Positions 22,536 to 32,765 of a stretch of 64,000 nt of DNA are shown here, in pieces; the first letter of the stretch is position 1, and each line of letters starts with the position of its first letter. The stretch covers positions 56,127,554 through 56,191,553 of the forward strand of contig OX485803.1 in NCBI GenBank assembly GCA_950295325.1, given 5' to 3'. Both the position numbers and the translations under genes were made by a program. The stretch comes from Polytrichum commune (taxonomy: Eukaryota; Streptophyta; Polytrichopsida; Polytrichales; Polytrichaceae). The notes below the pieces were generated by a model that was not told the DNA's origin, ran no database searches, and saw only the letters and a program-made list of their open reading frames with translations.

Positions 22536-22789
22536 TCCTGCTTCCTGTCAACATCCATTGCCATGCATGTTCACATGCAGCTTGCAGGGAGAGGATATTC
22601 TGCTTTCCTTTGGTGTTCAAAGAATTTACTTAAGAAACATTGAAGGATTAAGATGTTTTTGCTAAAATATACTGCGTGCAATTGACAGACACTGGATCAC
22701 GTCTAGTAAAGCAACCATGTCTTGAAGTACTGGAAACATGTCACTTTTAACTGTTTGTTGTTGAAATATGATGTCCACATCAATGAACG

Positions 22790-23090
22790 CAGAGAACTGA
22801 ACGCTGAGTTTGAGAAATAACCGGTTGAAGTTCAAGACTTCAGGAAAATTACCGATCATTTCAAAGCAATCTATGGAATATACCTCAAATTAATAAAGAA
22901 AAACCGAAAAGGAAAGTTACTGATCATTTTAAAGCAATCTATGGTATATACCTCAAATTAATAAAGAATAACCGAAAGATCACAATAGGTAACCGGTTGG
23001 ACTTGGAAACACACACTAGGATTTTGATAGAATCTGTCCAAAATTCTCCCCAGACACCGGTCCACATCTGAATATTTTAAGAGCTTATAA
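22790..23090 (+). repeat. Dispersed repeat with an internal 68-bp tandem duplication
   Basis: Family members at 50740-50870 and 61090-61310 share AACCGGTTGAAGTTCAAGAC, GATCATTT, AATCTATGGAATATACC and GTAACCGGTTGGACTT. In this copy the segment GATCATTTCAAAGCAATCTA... starting at 22854 is repeated from 22922. Confidence 0.6.
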
Positions 23091-23742
23091 TCACTCACAT
23101 GATGACAACATATTAGAGTACTTTTTTTCTTTTTCTTTTTTTTTCTTTTTTTTGACACCATCTCTTGCCAACATTGAGCCTAATGTCGCAATTAAGTGGT
23201 TGCACAAGTTTCCAGTTTGTCTATGATTCTCCTTGACATGGTCAATCTACACTGTTACCGACATTGTAGTTTACTATACAGTCACAAGTTTTTGGACTTA
23301 TAGGAAAAATTGATTAAAATAATGCATGTACTTGTGTGCCTATTCAAGCTACCTCACAGAAGTCACAACTCATAAATGTTGTGGTCATGACTCCATTGGA
23401 ACACTTCAATGCTTGAGAATGGAAGGTGGTTGTGTGCACATATTTAGAGCAACTTTCTTCAAGAGGACTTCTTTCTTATGCTTGAACCATGTGACCATGA
23501 AATATATATTTTTTTTCACAACATGGGTCCCTTGTAATTGTTTATTTTGCTACATCTTCATGGGAAAGGAGAGGGGTAATTGACATGTTACCAAATCAAG
23601 TTCCAATAAGGGACCCATCTTGATATGTGGAGTGTTTATCCTTGGATGTAGTTTCAACATGTTTGTCCACTATATCTCACTTATGTCTCTTGTTGTTGGA
23701 AAACAACATTTGTGGACAAACTCTATCAATTTTCGGAACAAT

Positions 23743-24057
23743 CTTTTGTTAGAAAGATGTCTCAACAAAGACTCCCAACCATATGTTGCATACTCCACAA
23801 ATCATTTGGGGTGCAACTTGCATTTCTTCTTGTCACGCTGCTCACCAAGTTGGTATTGTCTGAGACTTCCGCACAACATGATCACCACCTAGGCAAACCT
23901 AAAAGACCAACCTTTGTTATGAAGATGTCTCAAAGAAGGTTCCCAACTGTGCGTTGCATACTCCTCAAGTCACTTGTAGCTCTTCTTCTTCTTCTTCTTA
24001 CGTTGCTTCCTAAGTTGGTGTTGTTGGAGACACTCGCACAACATGATCACTATTTGT
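23743..24057 (+). repeat. Tandem direct duplication, about 169-bp unit
   Basis: CTTTTGTTAGAAAGATGTCT at 23743 and CCTTTGTTATGAAGATGTCT at 23911 begin two diverged copies that continue through TTGCATACTCC, CTTCTTCTT and GCACAACATGATCACY. An ORF crosses both, but nothing about it suggests a real protein. Confidence 0.65.
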
Positions 24058-24649
24058 AGTTTGAGAATAGGAGGGATGCAACTCCAAGCACATTCGAAGT
24101 TAGAGATTAGGACTGCATAGAACTTTAGGTTCATGGGCATACCTTTCAATCCAAGTTTACTTAGGCATTGAGCCTTGAATGAGCAAGCTCTAATTCTAAA
24201 CACTTGTTAGGAATTACCAAAGGGGTGGGCCATGTTGGTGGCCGGAGGTTGTACATGGCCAATGAGAACGTGTTGTTGGTCTTCAAGGAAGTTATAATTC
24301 AAAGTGACCCTCTCTAGGCCTTTGCTAATTGGGCTTAGAAATCAAAGCATTGCAAATGGGCAGGAGTGATATGTAATTTCAAGCATCAAGTAATAAGTAT
24401 TGAGAATAATTTTCTTGGGTTTGCAATTCAAGTGCACACTTTTCACCCACAATTGGAAATCTTACACAACTTAGCTATCTCAAATTGTCTACAACCAATT
24501 TATGTGGAAGCATCCCCCTTCATCTCAGTTATAAGGATTTGAACTTTCGAGGTAAAAATACCACGGTTGTAGGATATTAGTAAAACCATGGACATTTTCT
24601 TACTCACTGCTCACATGATAGCACTCCCCAATTTTTCTCTATGGATTAA

Positions 24650-24895
24650 GGCTAAGTTATTGTGCTCTTGCCTTCATTTGTTTGATGCAATCATTGAGTT
24701 ACATGCTATGAATGAAGAAATGTGCAATGATTTTCTTAGTAGAAGTGAAAGAACATTCTCTATGTAATAAAGGCCTATATGATCCATAATTTTTATTTTG
24801 TATACTTGATGGAGGCATTTATCACATCATATTAAAAATTTCATATAAATACAGGATTCCATTTTCTTCTTCTTTACAAACCTCTCATATATAGG
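24650..24895 (+). repeat. Direct repeat, copy 1 (partner at 25075-25355)
   Basis: Shares CTAAGTTATTGTGCTCTTG, GATGCAAT, ACATGCTATGAATGAA, ATGTAATAAAG, TATTTTGTATA, GCATTTATCACAT and CTCATATATWG with the downstream copy. Confidence 0.65.
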
Positions 24896-25074
24896 GGGTT
24901 TGAAAATAGATGTGTTATATTCATCCAAATTATTAACATTTGTATCAATTGTTGTCATATGGTAATAGTCCTCAATGACTCCCTTGTCCATTCTTGCTAG
25001 GGTTTGCATTTGGATTTTATGACAAGCTAGGCTCTTGGAGTGCTCATGGGCTCCCTTGAGTTTTGCTCTCTAAA

Positions 25075-25355
25075 TTGTGTCTAAGTTATTGTGCTCTTGT
25101 CTTTGTTTAATTGATGCAATTAGTGAGTACATGCTATGAATGAAAAATGCTCTATGACTTTCTCATTATAATGTGAACATGGATTGTACATGTAATAAAG
25201 ACAATTTCATACATGAATTATATTTTGTATATGTAGTGGATGCATTTATCACATTAACTTGAAAAGCTTAAAAGAAATACATGAGTCTATTTTCTAGCAT
25301 GTCGTAAATACGTATACATTTTTTTTTTCTTTATAACATTCTCATATATTGTATA
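25075..25355 (+). repeat. Direct repeat, copy 2
   Basis: Diverged copy of 24650-24895 in the same orientation, starting at CTAAGTTATTGTGCTCTTGT. It is noncoding and A/T-rich. Confidence 0.65.
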
Positions 25356-25982
25356 AGGACTTTTAATTTCATAGTGACCAACGCACGTCATATAGATTTC
25401 AAATGAAGAGTCCGCCCCCGGGGCCCATATATTCGATCGTGTGATGTTGTAACATTTGATAACCATAACTAAATTAGAGCAGGTTCGGTTTTCAATCCAA
25501 TATTTGTTGATGCTTCATAGTGGATTTGTCAATGCAACAAAAGTTTTGTTGTGTAACTCTAGTCCGTGGAAGTTGAGGAACATGAAAATCAATTGAATAA
25601 CACCCACATACCTTAGGTGCCCATGTAAGATGACTATCTACCTTATATTTTTTTTTCATATACTTAGTGCCCAAAGGTATTGAAAGAAAACTTGATATCT
25701 AATACATTATGGATCATGGCATCAAAAAAAAAAAAGTTTAAGAAAATACATGCATGGTTAGGCGGAAAATTTGAATCAGTTTTGGGACACAAGTTTTCTT
25801 TATGTTATGTCTGGGACGTAAACCACTTGCAAAATTTAGGTTTTGGGACATTAAAAAAGAAATGGTTTGTGTGAATTGAACTTTTGGGATGCAAGAAGCA
25901 AAGAAACTTTGTGGGAAATCAGGTAGGCTGTAGGCTAACTTCATTGGCTTGCAGCTATAATTGTGATTCTTGCCCGTTTCTT

Positions 25983-26488
25983 GGCATAGACAGGGTTATC
26001 CCCATTCCGTCCCATTTGATAATGGGACGGGGACCTTGAGACCATCCGGAAGGAAGGGGTAGATTTTCTTTTCCCTTAATGGTAAAAATCGACCAATCAA
26101 AACATTCCACATAAGTAGACCAGTCGAATTTCAAGTCGACTTAAATTTTCAAGTCGACTGGTTAGAAATTTTGCAAATCAGATTACATCGCATTAGTTCG
26201 ACATGTTCTTGGTATCCCAATTGACTTTCCAAAAAATCCCCCAAAAAACAAAAGGAAAGTCACTGGTCACTTAGCATTTTCTGGTTGACTAGTCAAATTA
26301 ATCATTTGCCTAGGAGGTTGATGGTCAACCTTAATTTTCAGGTCGATGGGTCAAAGCGATCAGTTGACTTGAATTTTTAGGGTGACCAATCAAGACAAGT
26401 GGTAAAGCAAAGTGGTAAAACCGATCGGTTGGTAAAAAAAAATTACAAATATTGCCGTCCCGTCCAATGGGACAACCCTAGGCATAAA
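25983..26488. mobile_element. hAT-like nonautonomous DNA transposon (490 bp plus 8-bp target duplication)
   Basis: The element 25991-26480 begins CAGGGTTATCCC and ends GGGACAACCCTA, so its termini are inverted repeats (AGGGTTRTCCC). It is flanked by GGCATAGA (25983-25990) and GGCATAAA (26481-26488), an 8-bp duplication with one mismatch. Ends of CAGGG/TAGGG type with 8-bp duplications are the hallmark of the hAT superfamily. The interior has many short subterminal repeats around AGTCGACTGGT or GACCAGTCGA in both orientations, plausible transposase-binding sites. There is no transposase frame. Confidence 0.7.
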
Positions 26489-26635
26489 ATTCTTAGTTTC
26501 AGGTCGTTTGCGGTGGCAATGACCTACGAGCATGCAACCATCCCACATGGGTCCCCAACCAATGCTTTAATACACAAGGCAAACCTAATATACCTAAAAA
26601 TTTCAATGAGACAAAGCTGAAAATTTCCACATGTT

Positions 26636-26703
26636 GGTTTTATGTGGCAAAATGAACAGTACTCGTGCTGAGTATTGTTCATTTTGTAAGGGAGTCCCAA
26701 CAT
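26636..26703. repeat. Foldback with a 17-bp inner stem
   Basis: Arms 26648-26664 (CAAAATGAACAGTACTC) and 26670-26686 pair fully apart from one G-T position around a 5-base loop. Flanking TTTTATGT and ACATAAAA extend the pairing. It may be a tiny MITE. Confidence 0.6.
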
Positions 26704-27540
26704 AAAAGGGACATTATGCCTTGAAAATTCCGGGCTCCACATTGGAGCAGCGTACTGCTGAGTAATATTAAGACACACTTTAATTATATTCTGGCCATAG
26801 TTAAAGGTATTCTTGCCATTGTTTTTGGTTTCTGAAATGTTTTCAGTAGCCAAGAGCCTCAGATCAGTTTGACGTCCCTGCAGCTGTCCTTCTAAGAGTT
26901 CCCAAGTGTCTTATGGGGGAATCAACATGTAATTAGGTCACTCGAAAATGGCTGGTAGATTCTGGGCTCCATTTCTATTTGGTTCTTGTGTGAAAGAGAT
27001 GAATTGGAAATCATGATTCATGCATCACATTAAAGTTTATAGTATATATGTAAGCTCGGAATACATGAAATGGAGGAAGGATGTACAGGACAGATTCGAA
27101 GACATGTGTGCAAGTAAGAAGTGTGGAATTCCTTCCATGGATCAAGACAGTCAAAATTAACAGAAGATATTGAATTAGAAAAACTCAATTTTTCTCGGAC
27201 AGTTGATTAAGTCCTTTAAGTCAATCTGACAATAGTAGATGATAATGTTATAATCTGCTTGAAATATGTACTTCAAGATCCCTACTTTAGTTTTGTCATG
27301 ATGCAGGATTCGACGATTCCGGCCTTGCCAGTCCTCAAGGAAGCAGATGTATTGATTTGGTCGTCGAAATTGCTGGCAGATTCCCCATTGAATCCCACTT
27401 CTCCTAATCACATGGCAAACTGAGTCTGGAGCAGTGAGGAAGCCGGATTGGATTTACGTGGACATGGGAGCGTGGTCGATCGAATTAGTAAGAATGATTC
27501 AAGTGGTTAATTGGGTGCAGGGTTAGGTACAGTCGGAGAT

Positions 27541-29529
27541 CTACAAGGGCATGCTCTTCAAGACGCAGCATTCCATGGTGAGTCCGGGGCCGATACCGAC
27601 GAGCAGGCCGTAGTCCATGCCCTCGCCAGTGTTGCAAGCGCCGGATTGCAGCGACCGCTTCCTAATTTGGTCGAGGACGAACAAGACGCATGCGCTAGCC
27701 ATGTTGCCGTACTCGGCCATGATCTCCCTACTTGCGCCCAACTTCTCAGGCGCGAGCTTCAGTTGTGTCTCGATCTGGTTCAGGATCGCCGCGCCGCCTG
27801 GGTGCACCGCCCAGAATAATTCGTTGCATTCCTTGCCCTCGGCTTGGTCACGTGCGTCGGTCACAAACTCCTCGATGCTCTTGGAGACGAGCTTGGGGAT
27901 GTCGGGCTTCAGGTGGTAGTACATGCCGGCCTCCATCAGGTGGCCATCGATGGCTCCCTCGCTGTCGGGGACGTTCATCTCACCCGACCACTGAATCTCG
28001 TATAACGACCGTTCAACGTTGGGGATCGGGTCGGCGCCGACGATGACCGCCGCGGCGCCGTCGCCGAATAGGCCCTGTCCGACCAGCCCGTCAAGGTAGT
28101 CCTCGTGGGGCGCGCGGAAGAAGATGGCGGTACATTCACTGCACACAATGAGCACGCGCGCGCCCTTGTTGTTCTCGGACAGGTCCTTGGCGATGCGGAG
28201 AGCTGCGGCGCCGCCCCAGCAGCCTGTCGAGTACATCATCACGCGCTTCACCTTGGGGGACAACCCCAGGGACTTGGCAACTAGCAGGTCGATACCGGGC
28301 ATGTTCACCACGCTTGTCGTCGCCATCACGATGTGCGTGATGTCCGATACGGAGCGGCCCCACTCCTTGATGGCCTTCTCAGCCGCCTCCTTCGCCATCT
28401 TGGGTACCCATTCCATGAGGATCTTGTGGCGCGCGTTCATGGAGTTGTCCATAAACGATGCGAGGGAGGGGTTCTCCTCCAACAGCTCGCGCCTCACCAC
28501 CATGTGGCGTCTGTTGATCATCAACTTGTCACCTGCAACTCAACAAATTAAAACCTTTTCACCCCCAAAATCAAACAATTCAACACAAAAATTAAGCCAA
28601 TGACCATGTAATCCACAGCTGCTATAATATTCATAGGCAACTGCCTACTTCTCTGTTGTTTCCGGCATAAAAACCCAATTCAACCATCTGGTGATGTGAA
28701 AATTCCGATTCGATAGTTGCATGCGACCGTACCAGCAAGGTTTTAAAAAAATAGAAATAGGTTTAATTTTTTTTTATTAGTTCTGGAAGACAAACGAAAC
28801 AAGATTTTATTAGATTGCCAACAAACCAACAAAGGCCACCAGAGCCCGAAAATAGAGATCGGGGAAACTCTCTTGGGTGGCGAGAGTTAATTACGGGAGT
28901 TTTAAGGAACTTTCCTATTCTTAGTATTGTCACTCAATTGATGAATTAATGTTTCTTGAGACAAATGACACAAGTTTTACTTCATTGCCCCAAAAAAACA
29001 CCTTCAAGTGCACGCGATTAAACCACACAACCCCAATAAGGTTAACAAAACACCCAATGGAACCACATGACCCCAAGAAGGGCAACAAGCAAGACACCTG
29101 AGCATGGTTAGCACAGCCAACCTTTGGCGACTTGACATTCCAAGAATTGTTAAAAGTTAGACCTGAAGTAGAGCACTTGATAATCTTAGTCTGCCGGGGT
29201 GCAGGCAACATAGAATCCAATTTGTCAAATCTCAAGTTTCGATGAAGATGTACGCGGTTCAATTATAGGGGGCCTGCTAGCTGCATCTGTGGGAAATCAT
29301 GGACATTGAGCCGGGGATACTAAATAAATGCGAGATGATGCGTGTACTTACAGATGCGCTTGAACTTGGCCTTGAGCTCCGTCTTGTGATTGCTGTTGGT
29401 GACATCGAAGTAGTAATCGGGATAAGTACTCTGCTCATGCACAAACGGCGGCACAGCAGTGCCAATGGCAAACAACGACGCTGGTCCCTCCGGCTTCTCC
29501 TGCTGCCTCCTGGCGCCTGGACCTGCCAT
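27541..29529 (-). CDS. Type III polyketide synthase (chalcone synthase-like)
   Basis: Exon 1 is 29529-29352 and exon 2 is 28532-27541. The 819-bp intron (GTAAGT...GCAG) splits the Cys60 codon, the conserved position in plant chalcone synthases. The product is 389 residues and aligns to CHS without gaps. The catalytic triad is present: Cys164 (STGCWGG), His303 (FWAVHPGG) and Asn336 (AEYGNM). Phe215 (GLFGDG) and the dimer-contact Met137 are kept. Active-site differences in CHS numbering are T197F (TAIFFRAP), F265Y (GMYYHL), S338A (GNMAS) and GIGPG instead of GFGPG. Known T197 and S338 changes alter chain length or cyclisation, so it probably is not a standard chalcone synthase. It should be a soluble cytosolic homodimer using CoA starters and malonyl-CoA; the product cannot be told from sequence. 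Exon 2 is much more GC-rich than the flanks. Confidence 0.93.
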
Positions 29530-30425
29530 GATCGCAGCCTAGCTGATGCCAAAAATTGTAACTGCAAATTCAAGAATAACCCCCTGATGGCAATCACAAT
29601 TACAATGATCACAACCTCTGCAGGCTGATGGAACTTCTCTCTGAATCTTGTATCTGCGATTATAAGCCTCGACGCTGAAATTTGAAGTGTATTGAATATC
29701 TATCTATCGCTCCCTGAAGACTAAGTTGGCTGGTTGCTGCTGCTGCTTGGGTTCGCTTACATGAATTTCAAGCACCAAGCGCCTGATATACTGAGCTCAC
29801 AATCCTCCAGGTCTATCTCCCTACACTTTAATTTCAGTCTAAAGAGCTACCAGGTAGCTGACTTGCATTCCAATTCGAACAACAAATTCAAGGTTAAGCG
29901 GCCTGAGTACTGTCGTCGCTACTGACCGACCGACCTCCGCCCAACTCGTGAGTCAACAAGCTCTCCTTATGAAGAATCATCTCCTCATGAAGAATGACAA
30001 GCTAGACTTGGACTTGTGATCACACGTTCATCGCAGAAAAGTCTATCTAAATAATCTTTATTTTCTCCACATTATTTAAAGACAGTGTTGATGATGAAGT
30101 ATTCAGTGCTCGAATATGGGAAATCTAAATCTGCAATCTGCTAAGTCGTTTGCCCCCAAGGCGTAATTCGGTCGTTGGGAAACCAAGATATTCATTGATT
30201 CTGGAGCTGGCTGACCTCCAATTGTGTGGGGAACCCTCCTTGGCGGCGGAGGCGACTGGAGGTCAACGTTCTGAGTATGCTAGTCTCTTGTCTTCCTCTC
30301 AAGGTCTTTCCAGGACTCTCAGCTTTGAACCTCTCTAAGGACCCACACAATATTACCTACTGCTACAGTTACATGTCACATGTTAGGCAAAATAGTGTAA
30401 AGAATTAGGTGCCGTTTCCATAACA

Positions 30426-30528
30426 TTACTAAGCAATGTGTGTTCGTTCAGTCTGAATCTGCACTAGCTGCGGCATCCCATGGTTATATTCTTGGGGCCC
30501 ACATGAACGAACACACATTGCTAAATAA
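30426..30528. mobile_element. MITE-like element, 103 bp, 25-bp terminal inverted repeats
   Basis: Left arm 30426-30450 and right arm 30504-30528 are reverse complements with two mismatches; the inner 19 bp (AGCAATGTGTGTTCGTTCA) are perfect. It has no coding capacity. Target duplication is unclear. Confidence 0.75.
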
Positions 30529-30644
30529 TTTTATGTCTATCACATTGCATATGTACTTCTTTAAAAAAAAACTAGGTCATGTGCATGTGACGCACAGTTT
30601 TTATGTGTAAGTTGAGTGGAAGTGGTTGCATGTGAGCATATTGG

Positions 30645-30920
30645 ACAGGGGCTAAGGTGAGTGCACCTATCATGAATTGTGGCTTATGATAGACTCTAAC
30701 ATATGGGTACTTATATAAGTATGAAATGTATATAACTGAGAGAAAATCATTTTAACTAATGTTATTGGTCATTAACAACTTTGACAACACTTCAAGAATT
30801 TGAAAAATATTCAATATGACTCCAAAAATAACAAGACCAACTCTCTTGTTCTTCATTAGGATTTGTTAATATGTTCGTGTAATTTACATTTTGTTATCAA
30901 ATTTCTAGATAATATGCTAA
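30645..30920 (+). repeat. Dispersed repeat, copy 2 (partner at 4620-4890)
   Basis: Shares GAGTGCACCTATCATGAA/GAGTGCACGTGTCGTGAA, AAGTATGAAATGTA and later CTCTTGTTC and ATTTTGTTATCAAA blocks with 4620-4890. Confidence 0.55.
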
Positions 30921-30997
30921 AACTTCAAAAAACGTCCATAGTTGACACACCCATCTTTATGTCTTATTCAACTCTTTGAGTGCCAAAAATTGATTTC

Positions 30998-31198
30998 CAT
31001 GTGGAAATATGTAGGGTCTTTATCTATGGAATTATGACATGAAAATTTGTAGGGTCTTAATCCAATGCAGTTATGACATTTGGAAATTTGTAAGGTCATA
31101 ATCCAATGCACTTATGACACGTGGAAATGTGTAAGGTCTCAATCCAATGTGGTTATGACATGCGGAAATTTGTAGGATCTTAATCAATGTGTTATTAC
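30998..31198 (+). repeat. Five tandem copies of a 40-bp unit
   Basis: Units start at 30998, 31038, 31077, 31118 and 31159. Each has the form CATGTGGAAATTTGTAGGGT then CTTAATCCAATGCAGTTATGA with up to about 20% differences. Confidence 0.8.
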
Positions 31199-31668
31199 AG
31201 ATGGATTTTTCCTCTAAAAATTGATCATGATATATTGGACCAGATAGGCAACTACAGTAGTACAATGTAAGTACAACCTTTGTCCTATGAATTTGGGTTG
31301 ATTCAATTCAATTGGGTTGGTCACTCGGGGTCTTTAAAGGTAGTTCCAATGTAAAATGGGCCAGATAAAAGAGATTCTTGAGAGGTAAGCTTTACCTATG
31401 TAATAAAGTGCCTTTATTGGAATAGTTCCTGTCATTCAGGATTGGTTGATATGTCCTTTTGAAGTTCCTTATAGGTTGTGGCATAGAGTGTGACTAGATC
31501 ATATGAAATCTGAACATCCTCCAGTACCAATTATGCGTGATGAAGAATATAAATAGGTAATCTACACCTCAACAATTTTGCAGCGTCAGATCTGGTGAGC
31601 AAAAGAGCCCTTGAGGTGTCAAGTGAGGAATAAAAGTGTTCAGTGACCTTCAATAAGAGCTGCACCTG

Positions 31669-31741
31669 CGACCATGCTGGGGATCGAACCCAGAATCTCT
31701 TGCTCCGTAGGCAAGCGCCTTATCCATTGGGCCACACGGTC
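31669..31741 (-). tRNA. tRNA-Arg (anticodon ACG)
   Basis: On the minus strand 73 bases fold into a full cloverleaf. The acceptor stem is GACCGTG/CATGGTC with one G-T pair and discriminator G; the D arm is GCC...GGC; the anticodon stem CTTGC/GCAAG holds the loop CTACGGA (anticodon ACG); the variable loop is AGATT; and the T arm is CTGGG-TTCGATC-CCCAG. CCA is not encoded and there is no intron, as expected for a nuclear tRNA gene. The first run of four T lies about 30 bases downstream (TTTT in CACTTTTATT). A34 would be edited to inosine, so it would read CGU, CGC and CGA codons. Confidence 0.95.
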
Positions 31742-32099
31742 CTTGATGCTATGGCTATTGTAAGTCAATACATCTGTACCGGATTTTTATCGATTAAAGG
31801 ATTCCAGCTTCTGTACTTTAAGCAATCTACAAAAATTAACGGCCTAGTTACATATCTTCACCAGATTTCTGAAGCGAAAACGTATCTTTATAGGATTTCC
31901 CTCACCAGAGTACGTAATCACCCACGATGGATGTGCACTTGAAATGTATAAGCCACAGGCCAGCATCTTTCATTGTGACCTTGCTGTTGCTTTACAACTC
32001 ATAACTAGCCACAAACCCATAACTGTTGAAACTGTTGAATTCCGGGTGACTGGACTCGCACATCATGAGTCTAAGGTGGTCAGCCATCCAACCAAAGCA

Positions 32100-32765
32100 T
32101 GAGGGGATACATCAGAAAAGAAAGTATACTTCTAAGTCACAAAATATGTGACACCAGGATGAGCTTTCCATCAATCAGAGATAGTACTTCACAAATTTGA
32201 AATGTGAACGACTTTGCCACAGAGCCCCCTGTAATTTTTCAGAACAGTGGATTGCTTTCCATTCTGAACCAGAGTTGCACTAGACATCCAGTGAGTTGGA
32301 GTGTGCTTCCCTTGAGGCGTTCCACTGGGGAAGCTGATGCCTTAAACAAGAAGCTTAAACAATTCATCTTCAGAGCAAGTGTCCTTACACAAATTCGGAT
32401 CAAGACATCTCCCCTTCAGAGAGCAGGTGTCTCTTTGTCACAGCCACCTAGGGAGCAATACATTATGCACCAACCAATAAACTGCGAGGGAGGCCTTAAT
32501 TCCTTGTCCTTGCCCTACGCAACTTCTGTGATCGTAATACAAGGGACCAAAAAAATTGTCACTAAACATTCACAACAATGGTAACATCACATCACACAAA
32601 ACTGAATCCCTCCAAGTCTGCCAAACATGAACCGTAGTGTGCAACGTGATGAAGCTAATTCCAACCAGCCCCAAATTTTTGTGCTAACCATAACTAGAAT
32701 ACAAGGCTTTCAAATGCATGTAATCTTGCCTGCAAAGCCCTCTACACCCTTGACAGACTTTGTTC
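32100..32765. other. ARC6 3' flank, no gene seen
   Basis: Contains a 126-codon open frame on the plus strand (32204-32584), but with no recognisable features, and it lies directly downstream of the ARC6 stop. It probably holds the ARC6 3' UTR. Confidence 0.4.

Noticed and set aside
23620-24059. ORFs with repeated RRFPTVRCILLKS-like segments
   Set aside because: Explained by a tandem DNA duplication; no start context, splice sites or family support.
28124-28603. 159-codon plus-strand ORF and several other plus-strand frames over the PKS
   Set aside because: Antisense shadows of the GC-rich PKS exon 2.
32040-32100. Possible tRNA-like or SINE head on the minus strand (TTGGATGGCTGACCACCTTA, then GCGAGTCC)
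   Set aside because: A-box- and B-box-like words are present but the stems do not pair well, and no retroposon tail or target duplication follows. At most a decayed tRNA-derived sequence.
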